Source of the DNA: Mycoplasma wenyonii
GTDB lineage: Bacteria > Bacillota_I > Bacilli_A > Mycoplasmatales > Mycoplasmoidaceae
Assembly: GCF_003265155.1 (NCBI RefSeq)
Contig: NZ_QKVO01000001.1
Span: 79,501-143,500, forward strand
Direction: 5' to 3'
DNA length: 64,000 nucleotides
The notes below the pieces were generated by a model. It was not told where the DNA came from. It made no database searches and saw only the letters and a list, made by a program, of their open reading frames with translations. The position numbers were made by a program, and so were the translations under genes. How positions within the stretch are numbered: position 1 is the stretch's first letter; each line of letters begins with the position of its first letter. Positions 35,807 to 45,742 of this stretch are shown in pieces.

Positions 35807-36559
35807 TTAAGAAATATCCATTTTTAAGGTAGCTAAATCAATTAACTGCTCTTTCTTTAGTTTCTCTGGAATAGGTTGTAATTCATAATCTAGAGTTACT
35901 GGTAACTCAACAATTAAATTAGGAGGAAGAATCTTCTTAAAGCTAGTGTATCTTTCATTATCGAAGAAAGAAGAATCCTTCAAAAATGAGAGATCTAATT
36001 TAACCACTACTTCTTTTAAAACATCGTAATCATAGTTCCTATTTAGATTCTTAAGAATTAATAGTTGTTTGTTTTTTTCTCTTAGGTAGGAGTGGTCTAA
36101 TAAAGTCTTTCTTGCTTGATAAGTCTCTAGTTTGTTGTAGTCAGAAAAGAAAGTTAAACCCTTGAATTTATCTTCGTAACCAAATAGATCTTTATTTGAA
36201 CTAGCTGATTTAACTTTATTTATGTATTTTCTTAAGTTGGATTTAGTATAAGACTCCAACTCTAGTAAGTAATTATGTGTGAGTATATGTCTAGCCTCTG
36301 GAGAAACAAAGAAACATTTTTCTAGAGTAAATAGATCCTTGTCTGAGTTGTAATTGAACTTATAGTAGATAGTTAGATCTTGGGGGCTTGCAACAAAACC
36401 TGTGTAATTACACAAGTGAACATGGTACTCTGTGTATTCTTTTAAAGCGGACTTAAGAGAAAGGTTAAATTCATTGTATATTTGCCCAAAGAAGTCATCT
36501 ACACTCTCCTGTATAAAGGAGAATGGATCGGGCAAAAGGGTTTGTTTTGCTGACCCCAT
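35807..36559 (-). CDS. hypothetical cytosolic protein
   Basis: 250 aa with no signal or membrane segment and no TGA-Trp codon. Rich in Tyr, Phe, Lys and Asp; long polar helices such as DHSYLREKNKQLLILKNLNR. I do not recognise a family. Placed first in the operon with trxA and the ECF-like gene, 4 nt before trxA, and preceded by a tRNA gene on the other strand. Confidence 0.65.
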   Translation of the reverse strand: MGSAKQTLLPDPFSFIQESVDDFFGQIYNEFNLSLKSALKEYTEYHVHLCNYTGFVASPQDLTIYYKFNYNSDKDLFTLEKCFFVSPEARHILTHNYLLELESYTKSNLRKYINKVKSASSNKDLFGYEDKFKGLTFFSDYNKLETYQARKTLLDHSYLREKNKQLLILKNLNRNYDYDVLKEVVVKLDLSFLKDSSFFDNERYTSFKKILPPNLIVELPVTLDYELQPIPEKLKKEQLIDLATLKMDIS

Positions 36560-36570
36560 TAATTAGTTGT

Positions 36571-36647
36571 GCACCTATAGCTTAATTGGATAAAGCACTT
36601 GACTTCGGATCAAGAGAGTATGGGTTCAAGTCCTATTGGGTGTGCCA
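36571..36647 (+). tRNA. tRNA-Arg(TCG)
   Basis: Acceptor GCACCTA pairs with TGGGTGT (two G-T pairs), discriminator G, encoded CCA. Anticodon TCG at 36605-36607 in loop CTTCGGA closed by CTTGA/TCAAG. Isolated from other tRNAs, between minus-strand genes. Confidence 0.92.
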
Positions 36648-36663
36648 GTTTAAGTTAACTAAT

Positions 36664-37155
36664 TTAGAGTTTAGAGCTGTACTTAAGTTTTGCTTTTTTA
36701 ATTAATTCAAGGGCTTCAGATAAAGGAATTAATTTCCCAAGCTTAACTTCCTTATTTTCTAATTTCTTATATTCTTCAAAGAAATTTCTAAGTTCAGAGA
36801 GTCAGAAATCAGGGAGATCAGAGATTGAGTTGATGTGAGAGAGTCTAGGGTCTTTATCCATAATCGCAATTATTTTTAGGTCTTCTTCTCCCGAGTCAAT
36901 CATCTCTAGAGCCCCTAAAACTCTTGCATCAGCATAAGTACCTGGAGTTAAAGAGAAGTTAGAGATCAAAAGAACATCTAGAGGATCATTGTCTTCAGAT
37001 AGAGTATCTAATATGAAACCATAGTTGTGAGGATAAACAATAGAACCAAACAAAACTCTATCTAGCTTTAACTTATTGTTTGTTAGCTCATATTTAATGT
37101 TTGAGTGCTTTGAGATTTCAATAAAACATTCAACTATATTGTTTTGGGAACTCAA
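36664..37155 (-). CDS. ppa: inorganic pyrophosphatase (family I)
   Basis: 163 aa. FIEISKHSNIKYEL, GSIVYPHNYGFI, DPLDVLLIS and DKDPRLSHI carry the metal-binding acidic cluster of family I PPases. It removes PPi made by tRNA charging and nucleotide synthesis. Isolated gene, convergent with tRNA-Arg. Confidence 0.93.
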
Positions 37156-37220
37156 TGTAATCTACTTTTCTAACCTGATTTTAAGTAGGAAACTAGGAAT
37201 TGTAAATAATTAATTGTTTG

Positions 37221-38122
37221 TTATTTACTTAGACTTTCTGGACAAGGAGTTTTGGTCTTTCAGGCATTTTCAAAGCCACTATCTTTTTCTAGAATTAGGC
37301 AGATCTTTTCAGTTGGTTGTGTTTTTGGGCTAGACAAATAACTACTTAAATAGGATTTGGTCACCTTGAACTTAGAGCATTGAGTAGCTCTTCAACCACA
37401 TCTTGTTGAATAGAAATTGTGTAGTCTTTGATATATTGGATCAAACTTTTTATTGTTATCTTTTCAAGGTAATTCAAATTGCGCCTCGAAAGTAGTGATT
37501 TGGTTTTTAGAGTCTATAAAGAAAGGTTTTCAGTATTTACCAGTTCAGAAGGAATCTCATCAGTGGTATCAGCGGTAAAAGTATTCATATCCAAATCAGT
37601 TTCATAGTAATTTGGGTTTTTCATTATCCATTCACAAACCAGAGATTTCTTTAAGAGTATGTTGAGAAGAGTCATAAAGGTATCACTTCATTGTTCCTCA
37701 TTTATTGTTCATTGATAAATGTTCTTTTGAGTCTTGACAAACAAGAACTTTTTGATTGGAATCTTTACTGGTTAAAACAATGTCACAATGTCTGATAGTT
37801 TCTTGTGAAGTTTCTGTAGTGACTGTAACGGTAGAGTGACTAGATGCACTTTGACTTCCATGAGCCTGAGTACCTGAACTATGAGCGCTACCTAGTTGTT
37901 GACCATTTGAATGACCTTGACTTACTGAACTACCTGTATGTGTATGTTGTGTCCCCTCTGCCCCTAAACTAGAACTTTCCCCTTCTTCCTCTCCTAATAA
38001 AGCTAAATCTTGATTGCTATTTGCGGGGGGGGCATTGAGCCTGCAATGAATCCACCAACTCCCATTGCTCCCGCAACCAAACCACCAACAGCCACCTTTT
38101 GAACAAAACCAATTAAAGACAT
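37221..38122 (-). CDS. secreted or membrane-anchored protein, phase-off at poly-G
   Basis: The ATG at 38122 opens MSLIGFVQKVAVGGLVAGAM, a hydrophobic anchor, up to a run of eight C in the reading direction (38032-38025). Past the run this frame stops, but the -1/+1 frame is open for about 268 codons to TAA at 37221. With nine (or six) C the two halves join into a 300-aa protein: anchor, Pro run, then a Ser/Gly/His-rich linker (about 35-95) and a Trp- and Cys-containing domain with CDIVLTSKDSNQKVLVC, a paired-Cys motif shared with genes at 53369 and 57247. The present state is OFF, or a sequencing error at the tract. Confidence 0.75.
38025..38032 (-). repeat. poly-G/C (8) tract, switch site
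   Basis: Plus-strand context TTGC-G8-CATT; the gene reads the C strand. Nine or six would restore the frame of the gene at 37221. The same TTGC-Gn-CATT context occurs (other strand) at 56051. Confidence 0.92.
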
Positions 38123-38232
38123 AAGTCAGTAAGGCTTAAATTAGCCTTTCAGTAAAGAAGATTTTATTGACAAATAACTTGAGTTACTGTTTTTAGCTCT
38201 TAAATTTAAATAATTGATTTATAGAGATTAGT

Positions 38233-39150
38233 ATGAGCTGAATAGCAAAGCTTTTTTATGAAAAATTTAAGGCTTTGTTTATTGTAGGGTCTAGTATTGT
38301 CGGGGGAGGAGTAATTGCTGTTCCTAAAGTTATTGCAGGAAATAATTTTGAAGAGTATCTATTTAGAGAATTTAATCCTGTGCCTGCCAAGTATGACTTT
38401 AGTGGCGCATCACCTGTCAAGGTAAGTGATGAAGGTAATGGTCAATATAACAAAGATCAATCTAAGTTCTCTAATTTCCAAGAAGTAAAAGTTTCTAATG
38501 CACAGTTAATTAAGGGGACTAAGTCTTATAACAATGGAAACTATGTAATTTACTTTGGTTCAGAGGCCTGCCCTAACTGTAATAACTTCTTGTATAGTGA
38601 AAACACTTCACCAAAGACATGAGTAGGAACAGACCAACAAAACCTTTATAGTAATGGAACTTTCTTTGAGACCTATTCTTTAGCTAAACATAACAATGAT
38701 GCCAATCCTACAAAACTAAAAGATATTAAGTTTGTTTTCTTTAGCGATGAAGTTCCTTCAATGGAAAACAGAAATAATGATGATTTGTATACCATTCCCT
38801 GAAATAAATGAGATTCAACTTTAACTAGCAGAGGTAAGGTTGAAGGAGACTATATTAGATATGACAGTTCAGCTGTCAAGTTCAGAAAGATACAGTCCCT
38901 ATTGTTCTATTATTTTGGTGAAAAAGCTAGTGGAATTCCAACCATCATCATCTACAGAGATGGTATTCCATTTGTTTATGGAAAAGACAAATTGGAAACA
39001 ATAGAGAAAGAGAAGCAAAAGACTGGAGAACAAATTAGCTCCTTGCAAGAGGCTGAAGCAGAATCTTCTGGAAGAGCTGTGATACTTAGATATGACTTAA
39101 TCAAGCACTTGAGATATATCTTTGATGGAGAAGTAACTTGATGACTATAG
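38233..39150 (+). CDS. membrane-anchored thioredoxin-fold protein
   Basis: 305 aa, UGA-Trp codons included. The ATG gives MSWIAKLFYEKFKALFIVGS followed by a hydrophobic stretch (about 10-36), so the body is probably outside the membrane. YVIYFGSEACPNCNNFLYS carries a CPNC redox pair and SGIPTIIIYRDG the cis-proline, together a thioredoxin fold with a long insertion between them. A Glu/Lys-rich helix follows. It precedes two double-glycine-leader peptides and could act on their disulfides, though they contain no Cys; an oxidoreductase for other surface proteins is as likely. Confidence 0.72.
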
Positions 39151-39214
39151 TTTTTATTCCTTTTTCTAGAGAACTGTTAATTAATTTAGAAAGAAAGTTA
39201 GGCTGGGTTAGAGG

Positions 39215-39613
39215 ATGCAAAAACTATCTACTCTAGAAAAGAAAGAAATATTAGCTGGATTCGCAAAAAGTACCAAAACACAAGTTGTTAAGCCAAAAGC
39301 AGTTAGTCAAAGAGTACCTTCACAACTTGATTCCAAACTTTATTGATTGATAAATAATGTAGCATTAATAGCTTTAACTACTGTGCCATGATTAATTACA
39401 TTTGGTGAAGGGATTTATTCACTTGTAGCTAAAAAACCAAACAGTTACTCTAATTATTCAGGAGAAGGAAGATCTTATGGAGGGGGCTTTGGCTCTATGG
39501 ATGCAAGAAGAAGTTATTATGCTTATGCTTCTGAAGCCTTTAGACCTACAATGAGATTCTCTCCGATGCCTTACAGTAATGGAATTACTTTTGGAATGCC
39601 TTGACTGAACTAA
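39215..39613 (+). CDS. putative double-glycine-leader peptide 1
   Basis: 132 aa. The N-terminus MQKLSTLEKKEILAG fits the C39 leader consensus: Leu at -12, Ser -11, Glu -8, Ile -4, Ala-Gly at -2/-1 if cleaved after residue 15. The predicted mature part (about 117 aa) has one hydrophobic segment (LINNVALIALTTVPWLITFG), then a Gly/Tyr/Ser-rich region (GEGRSYGGGFGSM) and a Met/Pro/Phe tail. One base separates its stop from peptide 2. No Cys. The exporter with C39 domain at 616-2640 is the natural partner. Function unknown: bacteriocin-like, surface or signalling peptide. Confidence 0.6.
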
Positions 39614-39898
39614 ATGATTAAGTTAACTGATCTAGAGAAAAAAGAGACTCAAGCGGGGGTTGCCAGAACAGCTACTAAGATAGCTTTTAAGTTTTTTGAG
39701 GCGGCCACAGGAGTTGTTACTTTCACCAGCTTGTCTAGCTTAATATTGGATGTAGTTATTAAATATTTTGGAGGAACTAAAAAAATGCCTCCAGTCCCAG
39801 CTAAATCATCGATTTATTCTTTAGATTCTCCGGCAACACATGAGCAGTGATTAAAAATGCAAGAAGTCCAACGTAAAAAACCAAGTAACTTTTATTAG
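39614..39898 (+). CDS. putative double-glycine-leader peptide 2
   Basis: 94 aa, ATG directly after the stop of peptide 1. The leader MIKLTDLEKKETQAG aligns residue for residue with that of peptide 1 (L -12, T -11, E -8, AG -2/-1). The predicted mature peptide (79 aa) has a hydrophobic, Thr/Ser/Ala-rich helix (FFEAATGVVTFTSLSSLIL) and a GG, then a polar tail, resembling membrane-active class II bacteriocins in general character only. No Cys. Its 3' end overlaps the convergent membrane gene at 39895 by 4 nt. Confidence 0.6.
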
Positions 39899-41508
39899 TA
39901 GTTAATTCCTAGTACATTCTCTTCTTCAACCCTAACTTCTCTTATTCTCTTCTTTTCTCTTACGAAGAAACCAACTAAGTGATAGTAATACTTATCTACT
40001 AATAGATTTAGATTAAATCAGAGAAGAGTTAAGGGGGGAATAAAGAATAAGCAAATAACCAATACTAAGAATAGAAAATAAGAGAAAGCAGTTAATAGTT
40101 CTAGTTTTGCAGAAGTTAAGGCTAGAACAAGCATACTAATAAAAGCCAAGAAATAAAACCCATTATCTCTCTTTAGTTCTGCTCTAATTTTTCTTGATTG
40201 AAGTCAGAATTGAGACTTTTTATTTTGTTGTTCGTCAGCAATTAGTTTTGATACCTCTCTTGAATTAACTATTAACTTGACTCAGAAGCTTAATAGAACA
40301 AAGAAGGCAGAAAGAATTATTTCAGGCAGTAATTCAGGAACTTGCATAAATTTTCCTGACAGCAAGAAAAGAAAACCAGTTCCCAAGAATAACAGGGAAG
40401 AGATGATTAAGGAAGAGGCATTAGCAAAACCAAATCTAAATAAGCTATAGCAACTTACAGGGGCGAGAGAGAGAAAGACTAATCCAACAGACTTTTCAAG
40501 AGAAGGCATAACTGAGAAGGAATCAGTATTTTGAATAGTTCATTTAGTATTTCCTATGCCACTAGTTTTTTCACCATTCTTGCCACTTAAAGCTTGAGTA
40601 ATTGTTTCTATATTTAGGTTCTCTGGAAAGAGATAGAAAAGCCAACCATTGGAAACACCAGTATTTTTGCTTTTGAGTGAGTCTGGAATGCTCTTCAGCT
40701 CTTTGTAACTTCCATTAAGGCCTTTTAGTGAGTTACTTAATTGACTCTTTGCACTAGAGTCAACAGACAACAACTTATTATTTTTGAAGAATTGTGGGTA
40801 GTTTAACTCACAATTTGAGAGCCACAGAATTAAACCAATAAAGCCTAGAAGAAAGATAACAGGGGCAAAATCCAAGGAGGCTAATTCTGCTTTCTTCTTT
40901 TTGATCTCTTCTTTAACAGTTGATTGCTTTCCTTCAGCTTGTATCTCTCTTATTAAATGCCAGAGACTATGTGTTTCTCTTTTTTTATCTGCTCAATAAA
41001 GACTATTGGAAACAAGTAAGTATGGTTTTTGTTCCCCCAAATAGCTTAATTTAGGTAGATAGAAATTAGAGAAAAGGAATCAAACAGTCAACATAAACAC
41101 AGAACCTAATCCTAAGACAATTCCCATCTCTTTTAGCTTTGTAGGCAATAAAAAGATAAGTAATGCTGCGGGAATTAACAACATTAAAGCTAGTTCATAT
41201 AGGTAGATATTGTGTTTCTTATTTGCTAGATACATTGCCATTCTTGTTGTGTAGTTATTAGCTTTTAAATACTTCTTCATTCAACTGAATAGATTGAGTG
41301 AATTAGAGAGGGAAAAGAACAATAGAGCTAGAATACCAAACAGAGTTGATTTATTTGGAGTTAGACCAGCAAATAAGAAGATACTGTAGATGGAGCCACA
41401 ACCAACAATCAAGAAGGCACAAGAGAGTAATCCAGGAAGTCTATATTTATAGGCAAAAACTACAAAGAGAAATAGAGCAAAGATAGAAATGGATAGCCAG
41501 CTATCCAT
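39895..41508 (-). CDS. polytopic membrane protein, unknown
   Basis: 537 aa in one frame with UGA-Trp. About ten hydrophobic segments (for example near 6-24, 27-50, 60-75, 96-115, 118-140, 210-230, 335-350, 355-380, 390-410 and a last pair), with two polar loops containing Lys/Glu-rich helices. No transporter motif is recognised. It is 16 nt downstream of the 433-aa gene, so the two likely form an operon, convergent with the leader-peptide genes. Confidence 0.72.
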
Positions 41509-41524
41509 TGCCTCTTAGTTCTCT

Positions 41525-42826
41525 CTAGATAGTGATTTGTTGAGCTAGATAATTTTCCCTAATCACGGGGAAATCTCCTGTACCTTTTGCATCAAAAATA
41601 ATAGCTGGCCATTGATCTTTGTTGTTATCCATTGTTCTTAAGTAATAATTTTTAATACTGTAATGTCTAATCCAATCAATGATTATAGGAACATTTCATT
41701 CACTATTTCAGGATTTATTGGGTGTTATGGTTAGTTTGATATCTGGCTTGTAACCTTCCCCACCTTTTAGATCATGTACTGCATCAGGGCCTGATGCGTA
41801 GGTAATGTAATTAGGGAAAAAGAGTTCAAAAGATTCTTTATCTCCCCCTTTAACCACTTGAAGTAAGTGATGTTTAAACACACTAGCGTCTTTAGATTTC
41901 TCTGTGAGTAGGTTATATAGCATATTTAGGTCTTTAGATTTCAGTTCCATTACATTTCAATTTGCATTTTCAAAGTCATAGTTAGATTCTCTCTTGACTC
42001 AAATTTCATCAAAGTAGAACTTAAAGAAATCATTTTCTTCTTTAGTTAGGGACTTATAAAGAGTTTCTAGTTGTTTTTTGAGCTGTTGCTTTTCTTTGGG
42101 TTGTTTATGGAAATAACTTTTTACGAATTTGTATTTACTTAAAGCTTTTTGATTAAAGAATCAGATTTGAAAACCAAGATTTAGCTTAAGTCTTAGTAAG
42201 TCTTTATCTAGTCAGACATATCAATTCTTTTGACCTATTTCACTAGAGGGAACATAAACTAGCTTTCTAATTTCATCAGTAGTAATGTGTGCCTTCTTGA
42301 AATAAATATCTATTGCATCTTGACTTAAAGCATTTCTTGCAAGCTTAGTGTGTTCATTGAGTAAGTGTTCAGTCTTAATTAGTTCTTTGTATCGAGAATC
42401 CTCACTTATGAGATCACTATCACTAGATTTTTTTTCAAATCATCTATCTATTGTTAATTGGTTTAGCCTTACTGTATTAAGTCATTCTCACTCTCTGCCT
42501 TCTACATAATCTTTTCTCTGGACTTGAACAAATAGGTTAGGTTGTTGACTACCTTCAATTCGGGATGAGCCAAACTCAGATATCAAATTGATATTGGTTT
42601 GGTGATTGTGATATTTCTTGTAGTAACCTTCAAGCCTATCTTTATCTGCTTTAATTAGTTCTTGTTTGGACTTATTTTCTGGACTATATAAGGGGACTCT
42701 AAAGAAATAATGATGTACTATAGGAGCTTCTGAGAAAAGTTGTTTAGGAAGAACTAAAGTAATAGGTGAACCAAGAAGCATAAAAGGAAATCCAAGAGTT
42801 AATCATTTAGGTAACTTGAAAGCCAT
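41525..42826 (-). CDS. anchored extracellular-type protein, unknown
   Basis: 433 aa with UGA-Trp. MAFKLPKWLTLGFPFMLLGS plus PITLVLPK forms an N-terminal hydrophobic anchor; the rest is polar, rich in Lys, Tyr and Trp, with long helices (KLKQ-type repeats such as PKEKQQLKKQLETLYKSL). No family is recognised. It is divergent from the DUF31 protease at 42996 and upstream of the polytopic membrane gene, suggesting a two-gene membrane complex. Confidence 0.7.
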
Positions 42827-42995
42827 TAAGAAAGTAATTAAAAATGGCTTGCAGAGCCTACTACAAGAACTTAAACATACCTACAATAATTAAAATATAA
42901 TACTGACTGCTGTATAATATTTAGTCTTTTTATGGCTAAATTTGTTGTTCTATAAATCTATAAATAAGATAAGAAGAAACAGATTTGTATAGTTA

Positions 42996-44681
42996 ATGGG
43001 AACAAATTACATAGTTAATGGGACAAAGGCGCTTTTGGTATTGGGTGTTGGTTTAGGAGGTCATCAAATTTACTGAAAAGTAGCAGGAAACTATCTAGAT
43101 GATGGATTCTTTTACTTTGCAGACAAGATGTCAATGATTGACAATAGCCTATTACCTAAGAACAAGGTTTACAACTCTGACTCTGCAATCACCAAAGTAG
43201 AAGAATATGTCAAGGAAAAAGATTGAATGAAAGATTATTACAGCTATCACGTAGACTTTCAATCTAATTCAGGAGTTAGGGATAAATTAAACACATTAGC
43301 TTTTAATGGCTTCAAAGATAAGGCCTCTGTATACAAGATAATCAAAGATCACTCTTTGAAACTTTCAATGCCTTGCCAGTCCGGAACAGGTTGATTATTA
43401 GACTTTGAACTTCCTAAAAATGGTCAATACCCAACCAAGTGATTTATTGCAACTAATCTACATGTAATCAACAAATTCAGATTCAAGGAAAATCCATACA
43501 AGGTAGTTTTGCCTATAACAGAAAGTTCTGTTAGATATCATGTTCCTTCCCAATTTGGATTGATGGGAAGAGCTCTAACTAGCTGTGAAGCCTCAATCTA
43601 TAACAATACCTCAGAACTATCTCTATACACAGAAAGAGATGCGGATGATAGAAATATCTACCCAGAAGACACTAGATATGTAGAACTCTTCAGAAGACAG
43701 GGAGTTAGAAATGCTGAAGAGCTAGTTCATTTATATAAAGCACTTGGTTACATTAAAGAACCAAATATTTATACCACTACCATTAAAAATCCTAAGCTAG
43801 TGTATGCGGCTGTAGATTTCTTGGGACCTAGATATACAGTTTCTGGACACAAAGTTAGTGAAGTTGGTTACTTTAAAGACTTTGGAGTTATGGAAGTAGA
43901 CTTTGCTAATGAGAACCAAGCAAGAATTATGACTAATGGAATATATGACAAGTACTATAAGAACAACCCTGCAGTAAAGGAAAATAATGGTCAATTAACT
44001 AAGATAGACTTCTTCGCCCCAGAGTTAATGAGTAAATATAGTGCTAATGAGTTAGCTAATCTGGAAGATAGATACTACATAGGGGGTTACCCGGGAGGAG
44101 TTGCAGAGAATCTTTCTTTTGAAGTAAATACCAAGTTAAAGGTATCTAAGCCAGCACATTATGGCTTCTTTAATTACTATCACTATGACACAGAATTAAC
44201 AGATAGTAAGCTAACTTACTTTAAGAAACACAGAGGAAATAATGAACTAACCTTCAACCTATTAAACAGTAAAGGACAAATAATTCCTGGACATTCAGAT
44301 ATAGACAGTATAGATAAAGTAACTAATTCTTCAAAAATTGTTTGAGATGGCAAGGAACTAAATGGTTGAGGATACAACTACTTAATTGACAATTCCTTTT
44401 TAGGCAAAGGAGCTTCAGGTTCTATGGTATTGAACCAAAAAGGAGAACTATTGGGACTTTATCGAATGTACAATGAAGGATTTAATTATGGATTTGTTGA
44501 ACCTTTGAGAGCTAGTTGAGTAATTGATGAAAAAGGAAGAATTATTCTTCCTGGATTTGATTTATTGACTGGTAGCGGAAGACAAGAGATATCTTACAAG
44601 TCTCAACTAGAAAGATTTAATCCTAACTTAACTACTTATCTAAGACATAATTCTTGAAGCTCAAATGTCCAAACAGTTTAG
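42996..44681 (+). CDS. DUF31/MIP-like serine protease
   Basis: 561 aa. SGTGWLLDFELP followed by WFIATNLHVI gives the catalytic His (about residue 156), GVMEVDF an Asp (about 302), and GKGASGSMVL a GxSGS nucleophile (Ser474), the trypsin-like layout of the DUF31 family that includes mycoplasma immunoglobulin protease MIP. A short hydrophobic N-terminus (ALLVLGVGLGG) may anchor or export it. In ruminant and other mycoplasmas MIP cleaves antibody bound by MIB; no MIB-like gene is recognisable here. It precedes the ~300-aa paralog genes by 55 nt. Confidence 0.78.
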
Positions 44682-44736
44682 TAATAAGAGAGACTAAGGG
44701 CTAATAACTTTAAAAGACAAATAATTAAATAAGATT

Positions 44737-45639
44737 TTGTTTGTCTCGGGGGGGGCGCTTCAAGCAAATAAGGTAGGTTTTGGTTGTTTAGTATTATTAG
44801 GTTCCGTTTCAGTCGCAGGAATAGCAGAATTAGAGATACAAAAACAGTTGCTATCTACATGAGGCAAGTCTATTGGAGAGTGATTCTCAGAGAGACTTAG
44901 TAATTCTTCTCAACAGACTCAAGAAGCAGGAAGTCCAGTTACTTTCTCTCAGATAGCTTTTCCTTTTACCTATGTGTGAGGACAGGTATCTGGTCCAGTA
45001 GGTCAAGCTTTACCCTATGTACAGTCTGGTTTCGAGCAAATCAAATCATCTTTTGGAGATCTCTGAGGTGCTCTTAAGAGTTTCCTTAAAAGCTTATTTG
45101 AACCAGAGATTTTTAACAATATCTTTAAAGACTTACATTTAAGAATTTGAAGAGTTCTTGTATTTGCTTTCGCAGGAGGAAAAGGTAGAGATAGTTTTTT
45201 AGATTTATTCAGTGAAGAAAAAAAAGAAGCGACTAAGATAGCAACTAAGTTCTTATTGGGAATGGAGCAGAAAGGAAGTAAATACTTTAAGGCTGATAAA
45301 AAAGTATTTAGTTTCTTACTTATGCAATGAATGTTTAATCCTAAAAAGATTACTGAAAAGTTCGAGAGATTATCTAAGACTATTCAAAATCTAGTTAAGA
45401 GGGCAGAAACACATGAAACTGGAGGTTCCTCCTCCAGCAGCGAAGAGTCACAATCCCCGACTCACACCTACACATTAACAGTCCCAACTGTTAAGCAATA
45501 TCTGGATGTTGAAGAGGGATTGCCAGAAATACTCTTTAATCTAATGTGAATGGGTGAAGTAGCTTCCAAAATTAAGACTGGACACGATCTAACAATGGAA
45601 TCTAAGTCTTGAGTATCTTGATTCTTTAAATCTTCTTAA
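44737..45639 (+). CDS. ~300-aa surface-type paralog A (in frame at poly-G)
   Basis: 300 aa. TTG (44737) or ATT (44734) starts a frame that passes in phase through eight G (44748-44755, encoding SGGA) into ANKVGFGCLVLLGSVSVAG, a hydrophobic N-terminal segment. The family core follows: FPFTYVWGQV, LKSLFEPEIFNNIFKDLHLR, FAFAGGKGRDSFLDLF, WMFNPKKITEKFERLSK, a Ser/Glu/Gly linker, and TVPTVKQYLDVEEG near the C-terminus. Four paralogs occur at 45736, 46759, 55117 and 56136. Unknown function; likely exported. Confidence 0.78.
44748..44755 (+). repeat. poly-G (8) tract in paralog A
   Basis: Context CTC-G8-CGC, inside the first codons of paralog A. Eight keeps the frame open; seven or nine would truncate it within the signal segment. 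Confidence 0.92.
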
Positions 45640-45692
45640 TAAAAATCTATAAATAAGGAGGTTATAAGTCTCTCACTAACAATAAAACACTA

Positions 45693-45725
45693 ATGATTTT
45701 GTTGGGGGGGGCATCAATAGAGTAA
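45693..45725 (+). promoter_or_regulatory. leader ORF with poly-G ahead of paralog B
   Basis: ATG at 45693 opens a ten-codon leader that runs through eight G (45704-45711) and stops at TAA 45723-45725, touching the 5' arm of the hairpin that holds the paralog B start. With seven or ten G it would stop earlier, at TAG 45718-45720; with nine it would read past the start out of frame. Confidence 0.5.
45704..45711 (+). repeat. poly-G (8) tract upstream of paralog B
   Basis: Context GTT-G8-CATCAATAG, 24 nt before the GTG start. The same G8-CATCAATAG sequence precedes paralog E on the opposite strand. Confidence 0.92.
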
Positions 45726-45742
45726 AACACTTTCTGTGTTTT
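45724..45742 (+). promoter_or_regulatory. hairpin containing the paralog B start codon
   Basis: AAAACAC and GTGTTTT form a perfect 7-bp stem with loop TTTCT. The GTG start (45736-45738) is the first triplet of the 3' arm and so would be base-paired. An identical stem lies at the start of paralog E (57011-57029). Confidence 0.55.

Noticed and set aside
37861..37960. Possible DNA tandem repeat in the Ser/Gly/His-rich linker
   Set aside because: The protein is low-complexity, but the DNA has no exact repeating unit, so it is not a variable-number repeat.
38167..38195. Promoter for the thioredoxin-fold gene at 38233
   Set aside because: TTGACA is present at 38167 but the hexamer 17 nt downstream is TTTTTA, too poor a -10 to report as a feature.
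40282..41508. Four separate small membrane proteins
   Set aside because: They are in one frame separated only by TGA, which is Trp here; they form a single 537-aa protein.
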